From positions 1 to 64,000 of the forward strand of contig CAZOHH010000001.1 of NCBI GenBank assembly GCA_964579735.1: 64,000 nt of DNA, written 5' to 3'. Of the stretch, positions 1-9,064 are shown one piece after another (the first letter of the stretch is position 1; each line of letters begins with the position of its first letter). The notes under the pieces were generated by a model, which was given only the letters and a program-made list of their open reading frames with translations, did not search any database and was not told the DNA's origin. This DNA comes from CAILLO01 sp964579735 (lineage in GTDB: Bacteria; Bacillota; Clostridia; Saccharofermentanales; UBA5734). The position numbers and the translations under genes were made by a program.

Positions 1-773
<773 letters not shown>

Positions 774-786
774 CTACCTGCCTTTC

Positions 787-1143
<357 letters not shown>

Positions 1144-1150
1144 AAGTCTG

Positions 1151-1179
1151 AATATAAACCGCGCGTCCGTCCCTGTCAA
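1151..1179 (-). promoter_or_regulatory. Sigma-A promoter of groESL
   Basis: On the minus strand, TTGACA (1174-1179) and TATATT (1151-1156) are separated by exactly 17 bp. This is an almost perfect vegetative promoter. The start point would fall at the edge of the CIRCE element, the usual arrangement for HrcA repression. Confidence 0.9.
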
Positions 1180-1216
1180 GGGTTCACGCGGTACGAACCG
1201 CAGGGTCTCCCGTCGA

Positions 1217-1825
1217 TCAGCGCGCGTCGATCACCTGCAAGGTGACCGTACGGCGGTGGTATAGCGTGCCCGTGATCGTGAAGCGCTCGGCGACGATGCG
1301 GACGGTCCGAGGAGGCGGAGCTCCGTCCACCCTGCGCGGCACCGTGACGCCCACCGCGACCCACTCGTCCGAGCCGATCGTCCGCTTCTCCCCGAGAACC
1401 ACGGATGCGTCTCCGTCGACCACGCGGAAGGTGATGCCCTTCGTCAGGTCGGCGTCGGGCTGATACCCGAGCGTCGGCGAGGAGAAGGTCTGCATCCGCG
1501 CATAGACCCAGACCGGTGCCTCCGCACCGACAGCGACCGCGCGCACGCCCTCCGGCATGACGGCCGTCTCCAGCCGGCGCATCTTGACTTCGGCCTCCTG
1601 GGCCGGTCCGTCGGCAGGGGCATCGCTGGCGGAAGGGGCAGCGTCGGCCGCTGGGATCATGGCGGAGGCGGCTGCCGGTGCGAGGACCGCGACGAGTCCG
1701 GTGGCGACGACCGCGCTCAGGATGCCTGGAATGGCGTTGGCGCTGTGAGGGTGGATCAGTTCCTCGACGAGGTGCCAGATCTCGGGAGAATACGTGACCA
1801 CGAGAGCGAAATGCAGGATGTCCAT
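1217..1825 (-). CDS. Membrane-anchored protein of unknown function
   Basis: I do not recognise this 202-residue protein. After a short N-terminus (MDILHFALVVTYSPEIW) comes one hydrophobic segment at about residues 32-56 (GILSAVVATGLVAVLAP). A low-complexity Ala/Ser/Asp/Pro linker follows (about 57-78). The rest is a soluble, beta-rich region with several Val/Thr-rich strands, ending TVTLQVIDAR. It starts one nucleotide after the stop of the multi-pass protein upstream and has a good GGGAGGG ribosome-binding site, so the two are probably co-transcribed and may act together at the membrane. The C-terminal region could be an extracytoplasmic beta-sandwich; that is a guess from composition. Confidence 0.6.
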   Translation of the reverse strand: MDILHFALVVTYSPEIWHLVEELIHPHSANAIPGILSAVVATGLVAVLAPAAASAMIPAADAAPSASDAPADGPAQEAEVKMRRLETAVMPEGVRAVAVGAEAPVWVYARMQTFSSPTLGYQPDADLTKGITFRVVDGDASVVLGEKRTIGSDEWVAVGVTVPRRVDGAPPPRTVRIVAERFTITGTLYHRRTVTLQVIDAR

Positions 1826-1826
1826 A

Positions 1827-2837
1827 TCAGTTCCCTCCCTTCGCGGCAGGGGCCTTCTTCTGCGACGCGAGGTGCAGCAGGAGGGCCGTGATGATCAGGA
1901 GCCCCCCGAAGAAGTACCCCGAGATGCTCTGGAAGTCCCTCAAGAAACCCGAAAGGCCCACCGTCAGCATGGAGGCGGAGAAGAAGTTGACGACCGTGAC
2001 CGGGCTGGCGAGGATGGCCGGAACGACGGAACCGGCGAGCCCGGCCGCGAACGCGGCGAAAATCGCATGGCTCGTGTCCAAGGAGGGGACCTGCTTGCCA
2101 CCGAACCAGCCGGACACGTCACGATACACGACCTTGAACATCTTCGCACGGAAGGTGCCATCCATGCCGAAGGCCAGGGAATTCACGAGCGCCCAGGCCG
2201 CGAGAAGGCTTGCGAACACGGTGCCGAATCCGTTGTTCCCCGATATCAGGTTCGCGATGACCAGACCCATGCCGGCGGAAGCTGAAAGGATCTTCCAGGA
2301 ATTCTTCCCCAGTTTCTTGTAGGTGTCGCGGATCATCCTGGAAACCTTCTTGTACTTCGCGACCAGGTCCTTCGCGCCACTCTCCCTGTAGGCCTTGAAG
2401 AGGGGAATCACGACACCCATGAAGACGCCGGCGAACACGGCCTTGCCGAAGAAGTTGCCGAAGGAACCCGTCAGCGCCCCGAAGACGCTATACGAGGCCA
2501 CGGCGAATCCTCCCCACCGGAAGATGAAATAGGGCGCGACGACCTGCATGAAGATCCAGAGGACGGCCATCACGACCAGGGGAATCCAGTTCTTCCTGAG
2601 ATAGGCCGGGAGGTTCTTCAGGGTCTTCCTGAAATAGGAACCGAGCAGTTCGAAGAAGCCGAGCTCCTCTTCCTCTTCAGGCGCGCCAGTATCGTCGGTC
2701 TTCGCCTTGACCTTCTTCTTGCCTTCCCTGTGGGAGATCTTCTCGACGACCTTGGCGAGGATCTCGTATTCGTCCTCGCCCAGACCGACCAGAGCGGCGG
2801 CGGTGGGGACCGGGGGGATATATGGATCGGATCCCAT
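1827..2837 (-). CDS. Multi-pass membrane protein of unknown function
   Basis: The 336-residue product has a cytoplasmic N-terminus of about 85 residues containing a basic KKKVKAK stretch followed by an acidic EEEEE run. Roughly six to eight hydrophobic segments follow, beginning with WIPLVVMAVLWIFMQVVAPYF, and a basic tail ends KKAPAAKGGN. The start at 2837 is chosen because AAGGAGG lies at ideal distance; the open frame continues upstream without a better start. No family motif was recognised. It is followed after 1 nt by the anchored protein at 1217-1825, which suggests a two-gene unit. Confidence 0.65.
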   Translation of the reverse strand: MGSDPYIPPVPTAAALVGLGEDEYEILAKVVEKISHREGKKKVKAKTDDTGAPEEEEELGFFELLGSYFRKTLKNLPAYLRKNWIPLVVMAVLWIFMQVVAPYFIFRWGGFAVASYSVFGALTGSFGNFFGKAVFAGVFMGVVIPLFKAYRESGAKDLVAKYKKVSRMIRDTYKKLGKNSWKILSASAGMGLVIANLISGNNGFGTVFASLLAAWALVNSLAFGMDGTFRAKMFKVVYRDVSGWFGGKQVPSLDTSHAIFAAFAAGLAGSVVPAILASPVTVVNFFSASMLTVGLSGFLRDFQSISGYFFGGLLIITALLLHLASQKKAPAAKGGN

Positions 2838-2888
2838 GCGGCGTACCTCCTTCGGCTTCGTGGACCGTGAACGTCGGCTCCTAGCCCC

Positions 2889-2917
2889 AATGTACCCATG
2901 GATGCGATGCTGTGCAA
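2889..2917 (-). promoter_or_regulatory. Possible promoter for the two membrane-protein genes
   Basis: On the minus strand, TTGCAC (2912-2917) and TACATT (2889-2894) are spaced 17 bp apart, about 50 bp upstream of the ATG at 2837. The match is moderate, and read-through from the URO-D gene upstream is equally possible. Confidence 0.35.
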
Positions 2918-2932
2918 CAGGAGGGACCCTAT

Positions 2933-4195
2933 TCAGCCGATCCCCTCGACCCCGGCCGCGCGGAAGAAAGCCAGGAGGTTGTCGACCGGCGTCCGGGCCT
3001 GGACGTTGTGGATGGGGTTGAGGATGTATCCACCCCCGGACGAGAAGATGGAGATCCGCTCGCGCACCTCCGCGAGGACCTCCTCCGGCGTGCCGAAGGG
3101 CAGGGTTTTCTGCGTGTCGACGCCGCCGCCCCAGAAGGTCAGGCGGTCCCCGAACCTCGCCTTGAGACCCTTCGCCTCCATGCCGTGCGCGGAGCATTGG
3201 ACCGGGTTCAGGATATCCGCCCCGGCGTCGGCCATGTCCCCGATCAGGTTCGGTATCGAGCCGCAGGTGTGGTAGAACGTCTTCCAGCCGGTGTTGTGGT
3301 GGACCCAGTCGTTCATCCGCTTCCAGTAGGGCGCGTAGAATTCGAGGAAATCCTCCCGCGGCATGAACTCGCAGTTCTGGGTTCCGAAGTCGGTGCCCCC
3401 CATGAAGATCACCTGGATCCGGTCCCCGACGGCCTGCCGGTAGATCTCCAGGTTCTTCAGGCCGATTTCCAGCTGCATCGAATACACTTCGTGGATGTAG
3501 TCGGGGTGGAGCTTGTGGGCCATCAGCCACTCGTCCATGCGGCGGATACCGCGCGGGTGGTCCACGGACGGACCCGGCAGCAGGGCGACATCGCCGAAAC
3601 CCGCGGCGCCGAGGTTGCCGATCACGCCGAGTTCCGTCTCGGTCGCGAGGCGTCTCGACTCCCGCTCGAAATAGCGCGCGTCCTCGTCGGACAGGACGGA
3701 GAAGGATTCGGCGTAGTCCTCCCGCGGCGTGAGCGGCTCGTCGTCGATGGACCCGGCGGAGCGCTCGATGTTGTCGAAGAACCATCCCCCGCGGGGCATG
3801 TGGAAGGACGGCGCGGCGGTCCTGTGCCCGTTCGGGTACGCGAAGATCTCGCCGTCGACGCGGTCGTATTCGAAGCCGGCGGCGATCCGGGCCGGGATCC
3901 CCTGCGGGGCGGTCCATTCCTTATAGGTATCGTTGCGCACCCCGACGAAATTGGTCGGGTTCCACAGGCCGACGACGTCGATGGACAAAGCCGCCAGAAC
4001 GTCCGGCTCGACGGACCCGAGCTGCTGGAATACCTCGTGGACCGTGATCGGCCGCTCCTCCAGACCCAACGCGCGGCGAAGGCCGTACAGCGTGGACGCA
4101 TGGATTCCCGTGACCGCCGTGGCGCCCAGGTCGATGGGCGGACGGTCCGTGGGCCGGTGGTGGATGGCCTCGATCAACCGCTCTCGTCCGTTCAT
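2933..4195 (-). CDS. URO-D family protein (MtaA/CmuA-like), paralogue 1
   Basis: Member of the uroporphyrinogen decarboxylase superfamily, which includes the corrinoid methyltransferases MtaA and CmuA as well as true HemE. The 420-residue product starts MNGRERLIEAIHHRPTDRPP, typical of the non-HemE branch, and keeps the metal-site motif HTC at residues 309-311 with a further Cys at 334 (NPVQCSA). In the methyltransferases, His-x-Cys and a distant Cys bind zinc. The C-terminal barrel motifs FWGGGVDTQ and FGTPEEV are intact. It follows the two esterase-like genes on the same strand. No corrinoid protein gene is present in the window, so methyl transfer is unproven and the substrate is unknown. 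Confidence 0.85.
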   Translation of the reverse strand: MNGRERLIEAIHHRPTDRPPIDLGATAVTGIHASTLYGLRRALGLEERPITVHEVFQQLGSVEPDVLAALSIDVVGLWNPTNFVGVRNDTYKEWTAPQGIPARIAAGFEYDRVDGEIFAYPNGHRTAAPSFHMPRGGWFFDNIERSAGSIDDEPLTPREDYAESFSVLSDEDARYFERESRRLATETELGVIGNLGAAGFGDVALLPGPSVDHPRGIRRMDEWLMAHKLHPDYIHEVYSMQLEIGLKNLEIYRQAVGDRIQVIFMGGTDFGTQNCEFMPREDFLEFYAPYWKRMNDWVHHNTGWKTFYHTCGSIPNLIGDMADAGADILNPVQCSAHGMEAKGLKARFGDRLTFWGGGVDTQKTLPFGTPEEVLAEVRERISIFSSGGGYILNPIHNVQARTPVDNLLAFFRAAGVEGIG

Positions 4196-4250
4196 GGGCA
4201 GAACCTCCGTGAGTCATGGCTCCCCGGGAGGGACTCGGAGGGGAGACCGG

Positions 4251-5207
4251 TCAGCTTCGCGTCAAGAACTCCAGTTCCTCGTCGGAGTACCCCGGCAGGC
4301 CTTCGTGCCCGAAATCGGGATAGAACAGGACCCGCTTCGGGGACGTGATCCGGTTGTAGGCGGCGAACTGCGAGGACGGCGGGCAGATGGTGTCCATCAG
4401 GCCGCAGCCCAACATCACCTCGGAGCGGATGCGCGGCGTCAGGTTCGCGACGTCGATGTATCCCAGCGTGTGGAAGAACTCCTCCTCGCGCAGGTGGCGC
4501 GGGTCGAACCAGCGGAACCAGCTTCGCAGTTCCTCGTAGGCGGCGACGTCCAGGTCCATCTCCCACACGCGCCGATAATCGCACAGGAACGGGACGGCCG
4601 CGGCGGTACGGAAGATCCTGGGCTCCAGCGACGAGCAGGCCAGGGACAACGCACCGCCCTGGGACCCGCCCGACGTGCAGACGCGCGCGGCGTCGACTTC
4701 GGCGAAGCCCATGACGATGCCGGCCAGCTGGGCGGTGTCGAGGAAGATGTCGCGGAACAGCAGCCGGTCCGGTCCGTCCTCGAGCCCGCGGATGATGTGG
4801 CCATGGAAGGTGTTGCCCTTCACTCCACCTTTGTCCTCGGACTTGCCTCCCTGTCCGCGGCAGTCGAGCGCGGCGACGCAGAAGCCGGCGGCCACGAAGG
4901 AGAGCTTGTCCGCCCAATCGTCGGAACTGCCGGAGTAGCCGTGGAAGCGGAGGACGGCGGGGCAGCCCGTGCGATTGGCCGGGCGGAGGTACTTGGCATA
5001 GATGCGTGCGCCGTGGACGCCGGTGAACCGAAGGTCGAAGCATTCGGCTCCGGGCACCTGGAAGGCGGAGGGCACGAGCTCTACGCGGGGGTCGACCGCG
5101 CGCATCTCGGCGAGCGAGCGCTCCCAGTAGGCGTCGAAGTCCGTGGGGCGGGGGCTGCGGCCCTGATAGGCGAACAGTTCGGATACGGGCAGATCGACGA
5201 GCGGCAT
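4251..5207 (-). CDS. Acetylxylan esterase / cephalosporin-C deacetylase-like hydrolase
   Basis: Alpha/beta hydrolase of the AXE1 (CE7-type) family, which removes acetyl groups from oligosaccharides, usually inside the cell. The 318-residue length is typical and there is no signal peptide. The start MPLVDLPVSELFAYQG with the following RPTDFDAYW is characteristic. The oxyanion motif RFHGYSG and the nucleophile motif GGSQGG (Ser182) are present, followed by an acid region (LMDTICPP) and the catalytic His near the C-terminus (DFGHEG). It lies between the SGNH hydrolase and URO-D paralogue 1 in one minus-strand unit, consistent with trimming of acetylated oligosaccharides. Confidence 0.88.
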   Translation of the reverse strand: MPLVDLPVSELFAYQGRSPRPTDFDAYWERSLAEMRAVDPRVELVPSAFQVPGAECFDLRFTGVHGARIYAKYLRPANRTGCPAVLRFHGYSGSSDDWADKLSFVAAGFCVAALDCRGQGGKSEDKGGVKGNTFHGHIIRGLEDGPDRLLFRDIFLDTAQLAGIVMGFAEVDAARVCTSGGSQGGALSLACSSLEPRIFRTAAAVPFLCDYRRVWEMDLDVAAYEELRSWFRWFDPRHLREEEFFHTLGYIDVANLTPRIRSEVMLGCGLMDTICPPSSQFAAYNRITSPKRVLFYPDFGHEGLPGYSDEELEFLTRS

Positions 5208-5249
5208 GGCGTGTTCCTCCTGTACGGGGCTATGTTTCGCGGTTATTCT

Positions 5250-5798
5250 CTACAGGACTTTCCGGACGGCGTCGGCCACGGACCGGGCGCAGGCCCACTG
5301 TCCCTTCTCCGACAGGTGGAGGTGGTCCTCGGCGAAGAAGTCCCCGTGCGGGTCGCGAAGAACCGCGTTGAGGTCGTGGATGGGGATGCCGTTCTGGATC
5401 ATGAGTCTCGCCGCGGCCGCATTGTAGCGATCGACGGTGGCGTTGTCCAGGAAGGCGAAGCGGTCGTCGACCGGGGTCGTCGAGGCCCAGACGATGGTGG
5501 GGCAGACCTTGCGCATCTCGACCAGCGTGCGGGCCAGGTCGCGGACGTAGTCTTCGAGGGTCGTGAAGATGCCGATCTCCGGGTTCTGCGTGTAGGCGTC
5601 CCATATGCCGTTGTTCCAGTGGATGACGTCAGGCACGCCGAGCTCGTCGAACCAGGCCTTGATGTGCCAGGTCGTGTACTTCGCGAACTTGCAGTTGTCC
5701 TCGGGTCCGACGACGACCGCACCGTCCTTCAGGAGCTCGGTGACGTGCGGCTGGTAGCTCAGTCGGATGGAGTCGCCGATCAGCAGGACCTTCTTCAT
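5250..5798 (-). CDS. SGNH/GDSL-family hydrolase, probable acetylesterase
   Basis: Small SGNH hydrolase of 182 residues without a signal peptide. Block I is LLIGDSIR, with the nucleophile Ser10. Block III is probably HWNNGIWD (Asn62 or Asn63). Block V is DHLHLSEKG, which supplies Asp158 and His161. Members of this fold act as carbohydrate acetylesterases, including rhamnogalacturonan acetylesterases. It is the first gene after a strong promoter at 5831-5860 and precedes the AXE-like esterase by 42 nt, so the pair probably act on differently placed acetyl groups. Substrate is inferred from context only. Confidence 0.82.
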   Translation of the reverse strand: MKKVLLIGDSIRLSYQPHVTELLKDGAVVVGPEDNCKFAKYTTWHIKAWFDELGVPDVIHWNNGIWDAYTQNPEIGIFTTLEDYVRDLARTLVEMRKVCPTIVWASTTPVDDRFAFLDNATVDRYNAAAARLMIQNGIPIHDLNAVLRDPHGDFFAEDHLHLSEKGQWACARSVADAVRKVL

Positions 5799-5830
5799 GG
5801 GGGACCTCCGTAATGCGAGCTTGCCGTTCC

Positions 5831-5860
5831 AAGATAGTTCCGGGCTGAGCGCCCTGTCAA
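5831..5860 (-). promoter_or_regulatory. Sigma-A promoter of the esterase/URO-D unit
   Basis: On the minus strand, a perfect TTGACA (5855-5860) and TATCTT (5831-5836) are 18 bp apart, about 35 bp upstream of the SGNH hydrolase ATG. It lies just after the AraC gene, so the esterase genes need not depend on read-through from it. Confidence 0.75.
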
Positions 5861-5885
5861 GGCAATGCAGGCGACCTGGGCGATT

Positions 5886-6782
5886 TCATCGGCGTCGGGC
5901 CTTCGTTCCCGCTTCCCCGGCCTCGGCTTTCCGGCGGAACTTCAACGGCGTATCGCCGGTCTCGGCCCGGAATGCCCGGATGAAGTGGCTCGTGTTGCCG
6001 AAGCCGGAGGCCGTGCAGACCTCGGAGACCGGAGCGCATCCCAGAGCCAGGAGTTCCCTGGCGCAGGCGATGCGTTGGAGCGCGACATATCGCATGACGG
6101 AGTAGCCGGTCAGTCGCTTGAACTGATGCGAGAGGTGGTCCGGACTGCAGAAGGTTCCCGCGGCGATGGCCGACAGGTCGAGACCGGGCTCCGCGAAGCG
6201 CGCCTCGATGAGGGACTGGGCCTCGGCGACCTTCAGGGAACCGCGCTGTTCGGAATGGACGGGGAACAGTTCCGGCCGGCGGCGGTAGAGTTCGATGGCG
6301 AACAGCCGCAGCAGCGCGGACTCGGCGTTCCGCTGGAACGGACCGCTTCGGAGCGTTTCCTCGTGGAGCCGGACCAGCCAGGAGCGTACGGCCTCGAAGT
6401 CCTCCCCTTCGAGATGGACATGGTGGCTGTACCCGGGAGGGCGGCTGCGGAAGAGCGAGGCCAGCGCCGGGTCCTTCACCGCGGTCTGGAAGAAGGCGGG
6501 GTCCACCAGAAGAAAACGGCGGACGTAGGGTTGGGCGGAGATGCGCACCTCGTGGCGCTCCAGGCGGCTGACGACGATCAGGGACCCTTCGGAAACCGCA
6601 TATTTCCTGTCTTCGATTCCGTAGTCCGCCGCTCCGCTCTCGATGAGGAGGATCTCGTGGCGGTTGTGGAAGTGGCGACGCAGGCGTGAAACGCCGTCCG
6701 CACCGACGAATGCAGATTCGATCGAGATTGGCGTCGAGACGGCGCGAGCACGTTCCGGTCCTGTCCGCTTGCGTTCCGCCAT
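5886..6782 (-). CDS. AraC-family transcriptional regulator with N-terminal sensing domain
   Basis: Cytoplasmic regulator of 298 residues. The N-terminal ~150 residues look like a cupin-type arabinose-binding fold (FHNRHEILLIESG, SEGSLIVVSRLERHEVRI). The C-terminal ~100 residues hold two helix-turn-helix motifs of the AraC type (LDLSAIAAGTFCSPDHLSHQF; region ending TGDTPLKFRRKAE). The start at 6782 (MAERKRTG) is chosen because GGGAGG precedes it; the frame is open further upstream. It sits between the divergent redox operon and the esterase unit and may control either or both. Confidence 0.87.
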   Translation of the reverse strand: MAERKRTGPERARAVSTPISIESAFVGADGVSRLRRHFHNRHEILLIESGAADYGIEDRKYAVSEGSLIVVSRLERHEVRISAQPYVRRFLLVDPAFFQTAVKDPALASLFRSRPPGYSHHVHLEGEDFEAVRSWLVRLHEETLRSGPFQRNAESALLRLFAIELYRRRPELFPVHSEQRGSLKVAEAQSLIEARFAEPGLDLSAIAAGTFCSPDHLSHQFKRLTGYSVMRYVALQRIACARELLALGCAPVSEVCTASGFGNTSHFIRAFRAETGDTPLKFRRKAEAGEAGTKARRR

Positions 6783-6930
6783 GTCGCGCACCTCCCTTTC
6801 GAATATACGGTACGACAGTCCATGCACATTTTCAAGCGTTCCGGGCGGACAACGGCCTTGATGGGCGGTGTATTCTGGAAGCAGAGGGGACGCTTCAGTC
6901 CCCCACCATTCCAACCGGGAGGTCCACGCC
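6783..6930. promoter_or_regulatory. Divergent intergenic region between AraC regulator and redox operon
   Basis: This region separates the AraC gene (minus) from the flavoenzyme operon (plus). On the minus strand, TTGAAA followed after 17 bp by TACCGT is a weak promoter. On the plus strand, TATTCT near 6880 has no good -35 box, which would fit an activator-dependent promoter. A small inverted repeat (GAAGC-N9-GCTTC) precedes the flavoenzyme start. All of this is inferred from pattern alone. Confidence 0.35.
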
Positions 6931-8265
6931 ATGGCATTCCCCTATCGCACGCCCGACGACCTGCGCCGCGAAGCCGAGGCCCTCGGCATCTCCCTCCCCT
7001 GGTCCGACGACCTCTCCATCCTCGCCTCTCCCCTTCCCATCGCAGGTTCCGGTCTCGTCGTCCCCAACCGGCTCGCCGTCCACCCCATGGAGGGCAACGA
7101 CGGCACCGCGGAGGGCGCGCCGGCCGAAGGGACGTTCCGTCGATACGAGCGCTTCGCGGCGGGCGGAGCAGGACTTCTCTGGTTCGAAGCCGTCGCCGTG
7201 GTCGAGGAGGGACGCGCCGTTCCCTTCCAACTGAAGATCACCCGCGACAACCTTCCCCTCTACGCCCAGCTGCGAAAGCGCATCGACCGGACCGCCGCCG
7301 ACCGCTTCGGCTCCGATTTCCGTCCCGTCGTGGTCGCCCAGCTCACCCACTCCGGCCGCTTCTCCAAGCCGACGGGAGTCTCCGCTCCGAAGATCGCCTA
7401 CCGCAACCCGGTCCTGGACCAGAAGATGAAGGTTCCAGAAGAAGTCGAGCCCGTCTCCGACGAGTATCTGGACGAGCTCCCCGACCGTTTCGCCGCGGCT
7501 GCCCTGCTCTGCCGCGAGGCCGGGTTCGACGGCGTCGACGTCAAGAGCTGCCATCGCTACCTCCTCAGCGAGCTCCTCTCCGCCTTCGACCGGCCGGGAC
7601 GGTATGGCGGAACCTTCGAACATCGCATCCGCTTGATACTCGACGTGTCCCGCCGAATCCGCGAGGCCGTCGGACCCGACCCGGACTTCCTCGTCACGGC
7701 CCGGTTGAATCTCTTCGATGGGATCCTGCCCCCGCTCGGCTTCGGCACGGATGCCGGCGACGCGGCGAAACTCGACCTCTCGGAGCCGCTCGCGCTCGTG
7801 GCCCGCCTCCACGACGACGGGCTCCGGCTGCTCAACATCACCATGGGCACGCCCTACTTCAACCCGCACGTCAACCGCCCCTACGACACGGGCGGGTATG
7901 TCCCTCCCGAACACCCGCTGTTCGGCGTCGCCCGCCTGCTCGACGGCGCGGCGGCCGTCCAGCGCACCCATCCCGACCTCGCCGTCGTCGGCACGGGCTT
8001 CTCCTGGTTGCGGCAGTTCGCACCGCATGTCGCCGCGGGGGTGATCCGCAGCGGCGGCGCGAGCCTCGTGGGCTTCGGGCGCCAGGCCTTCGCCTACCCC
8101 GAATTCGCCGTCGACATCCTCGAGAAGGGCGCTCTCGACCCGCACCGCTGCTGCGTCACTTGCGGAAAGTGCTCCGACATCCTTCGGGCCGGCGGCCCGG
8201 CGGGCTGCGTGGTCCGCGACGCCGGCCGCTACCTGGAACCCTACCGCAGCTTCTGCGGGAAATGA
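6931..8265 (+). CDS. OYE-type NADH:flavin oxidoreductase with C-terminal Cys cluster
   Basis: FMN-dependent TIM-barrel oxidoreductase related to Old Yellow Enzyme and to the N-terminal domain of 2,4-dienoyl-CoA reductase. The 444-residue product has the barrel features VPNRLAVHPMEG, VAQLTHSGR (FMN/substrate region), GFDGVDVKSCHRYLLSELLS and VGFGRQAFAYPEF. After the barrel comes CCVTCGKC...GC, spaced like the 4Fe-4S ligands of dienoyl-CoA reductases. The protein ends there, without the FAD/NAD domain those enzymes carry. The start MAFPYRT at 6931 follows a GGGAGG site. It is the first gene of a five-gene plus-strand operon. Electrons probably come from another protein. Confidence 0.85.
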   Translation: MAFPYRTPDDLRREAEALGISLPWSDDLSILASPLPIAGSGLVVPNRLAVHPMEGNDGTAEGAPAEGTFRRYERFAAGGAGLLWFEAVAVVEEGRAVPFQLKITRDNLPLYAQLRKRIDRTAADRFGSDFRPVVVAQLTHSGRFSKPTGVSAPKIAYRNPVLDQKMKVPEEVEPVSDEYLDELPDRFAAAALLCREAGFDGVDVKSCHRYLLSELLSAFDRPGRYGGTFEHRIRLILDVSRRIREAVGPDPDFLVTARLNLFDGILPPLGFGTDAGDAAKLDLSEPLALVARLHDDGLRLLNITMGTPYFNPHVNRPYDTGGYVPPEHPLFGVARLLDGAAAVQRTHPDLAVVGTGFSWLRQFAPHVAAGVIRSGGASLVGFGRQAFAYPEFAVDILEKGALDPHRCCVTCGKCSDILRAGGPAGCVVRDAGRYLEPYRSFCGK

Positions 8266-8282
8266 AAGAGGAGGATGAAAAG

Positions 8283-9053
8283 ATGGACGAAAAGAGAGCC
8301 TCCCGGCCTTCCGCCCTGGTCACGGGAGGAGCGCGCGGCATCGGCAGGGCCATAACCCGGAGACTGCAGAAGGACGGTTTCGACGTGGTCATCCTGGACA
8401 TGCGTCCACCCGAGGACGCCATCGGGGAAGGACCCGGCGAGCTCGCCTTCTTCGAGGCCGACATCACTGACGCGACCGCACGCACGGCCGCCCTCGACTT
8501 CGTCCGCGCACGGTTCGGCCGCCTCGACGTCCTCGTCAACAACGCAGGCGTCGCCCCCCGCGTGCGCGCCGACCTGCTCGAGACCGGCGAGGAGAGTCTC
8601 GACTTCGTGCTCGGCGTGAACCTGCGCGGAACCTTCTTCCTGACCCAGGCCGCCGCCCGCTGGATGGTCGCGCAGCGCGAAACCGTCGTCGGCCACCGCC
8701 CCTGCATCGTGAACATCTCCTCCATGTCCGCCTACACGAGCTCGGTCAACCGTGGCGAGTACTGTCTCTCCAAGGCCGGAGTCTCCATGGTCACGACGCT
8801 CTTCGCCGACCGCCTCGCCGAATATGGAATCCCCGTGCACGAGATCCGCCCGGGCATCATCCGCACCGACATGACCGCGAAGGTCGAAGAGAAGTACGAC
8901 CGGCTCATCGCCGGCGGCCTGCTTCCCATCGCCCGCTGGGGCACCCCCGAGGACGTCGCCGACGCCGTCGCGGTGCTCGTTTCGGGACAGCTGTCCTATT
9001 CGACGGGACAGATCCTCGACGTCGACGGCGGGTTCCACATCCGCCGGATCTGA
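8283..9053 (+). CDS. Short-chain dehydrogenase/reductase (SDR)
   Basis: Classical NAD(P)-dependent SDR of 256 residues. The cofactor motif TGGARGIG lies at about residues 14-21, NNAG near residue 90, and the catalytic Ser and YxxxK are in NISSMSAY and EYCLSKAG. PGIIRTDM and the C-terminal DVDGGFHIRRI are typical. The start at 8283 is preferred over an in-frame ATG at 8262 because GAGGAGG lies at good distance only for the former. It begins 17 nt after the OYE-type gene and 11 nt before the FAD enzyme. A sugar or sugar-acid substrate is likely from context. Confidence 0.9.
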   Translation: MDEKRASRPSALVTGGARGIGRAITRRLQKDGFDVVILDMRPPEDAIGEGPGELAFFEADITDATARTAALDFVRARFGRLDVLVNNAGVAPRVRADLLETGEESLDFVLGVNLRGTFFLTQAAARWMVAQRETVVGHRPCIVNISSMSAYTSSVNRGEYCLSKAGVSMVTTLFADRLAEYGIPVHEIRPGIIRTDMTAKVEEKYDRLIAGGLLPIARWGTPEDVADAVAVLVSGQLSYSTGQILDVDGGFHIRRI

Positions 9054-9064
9054 AAGGAGCCGCC

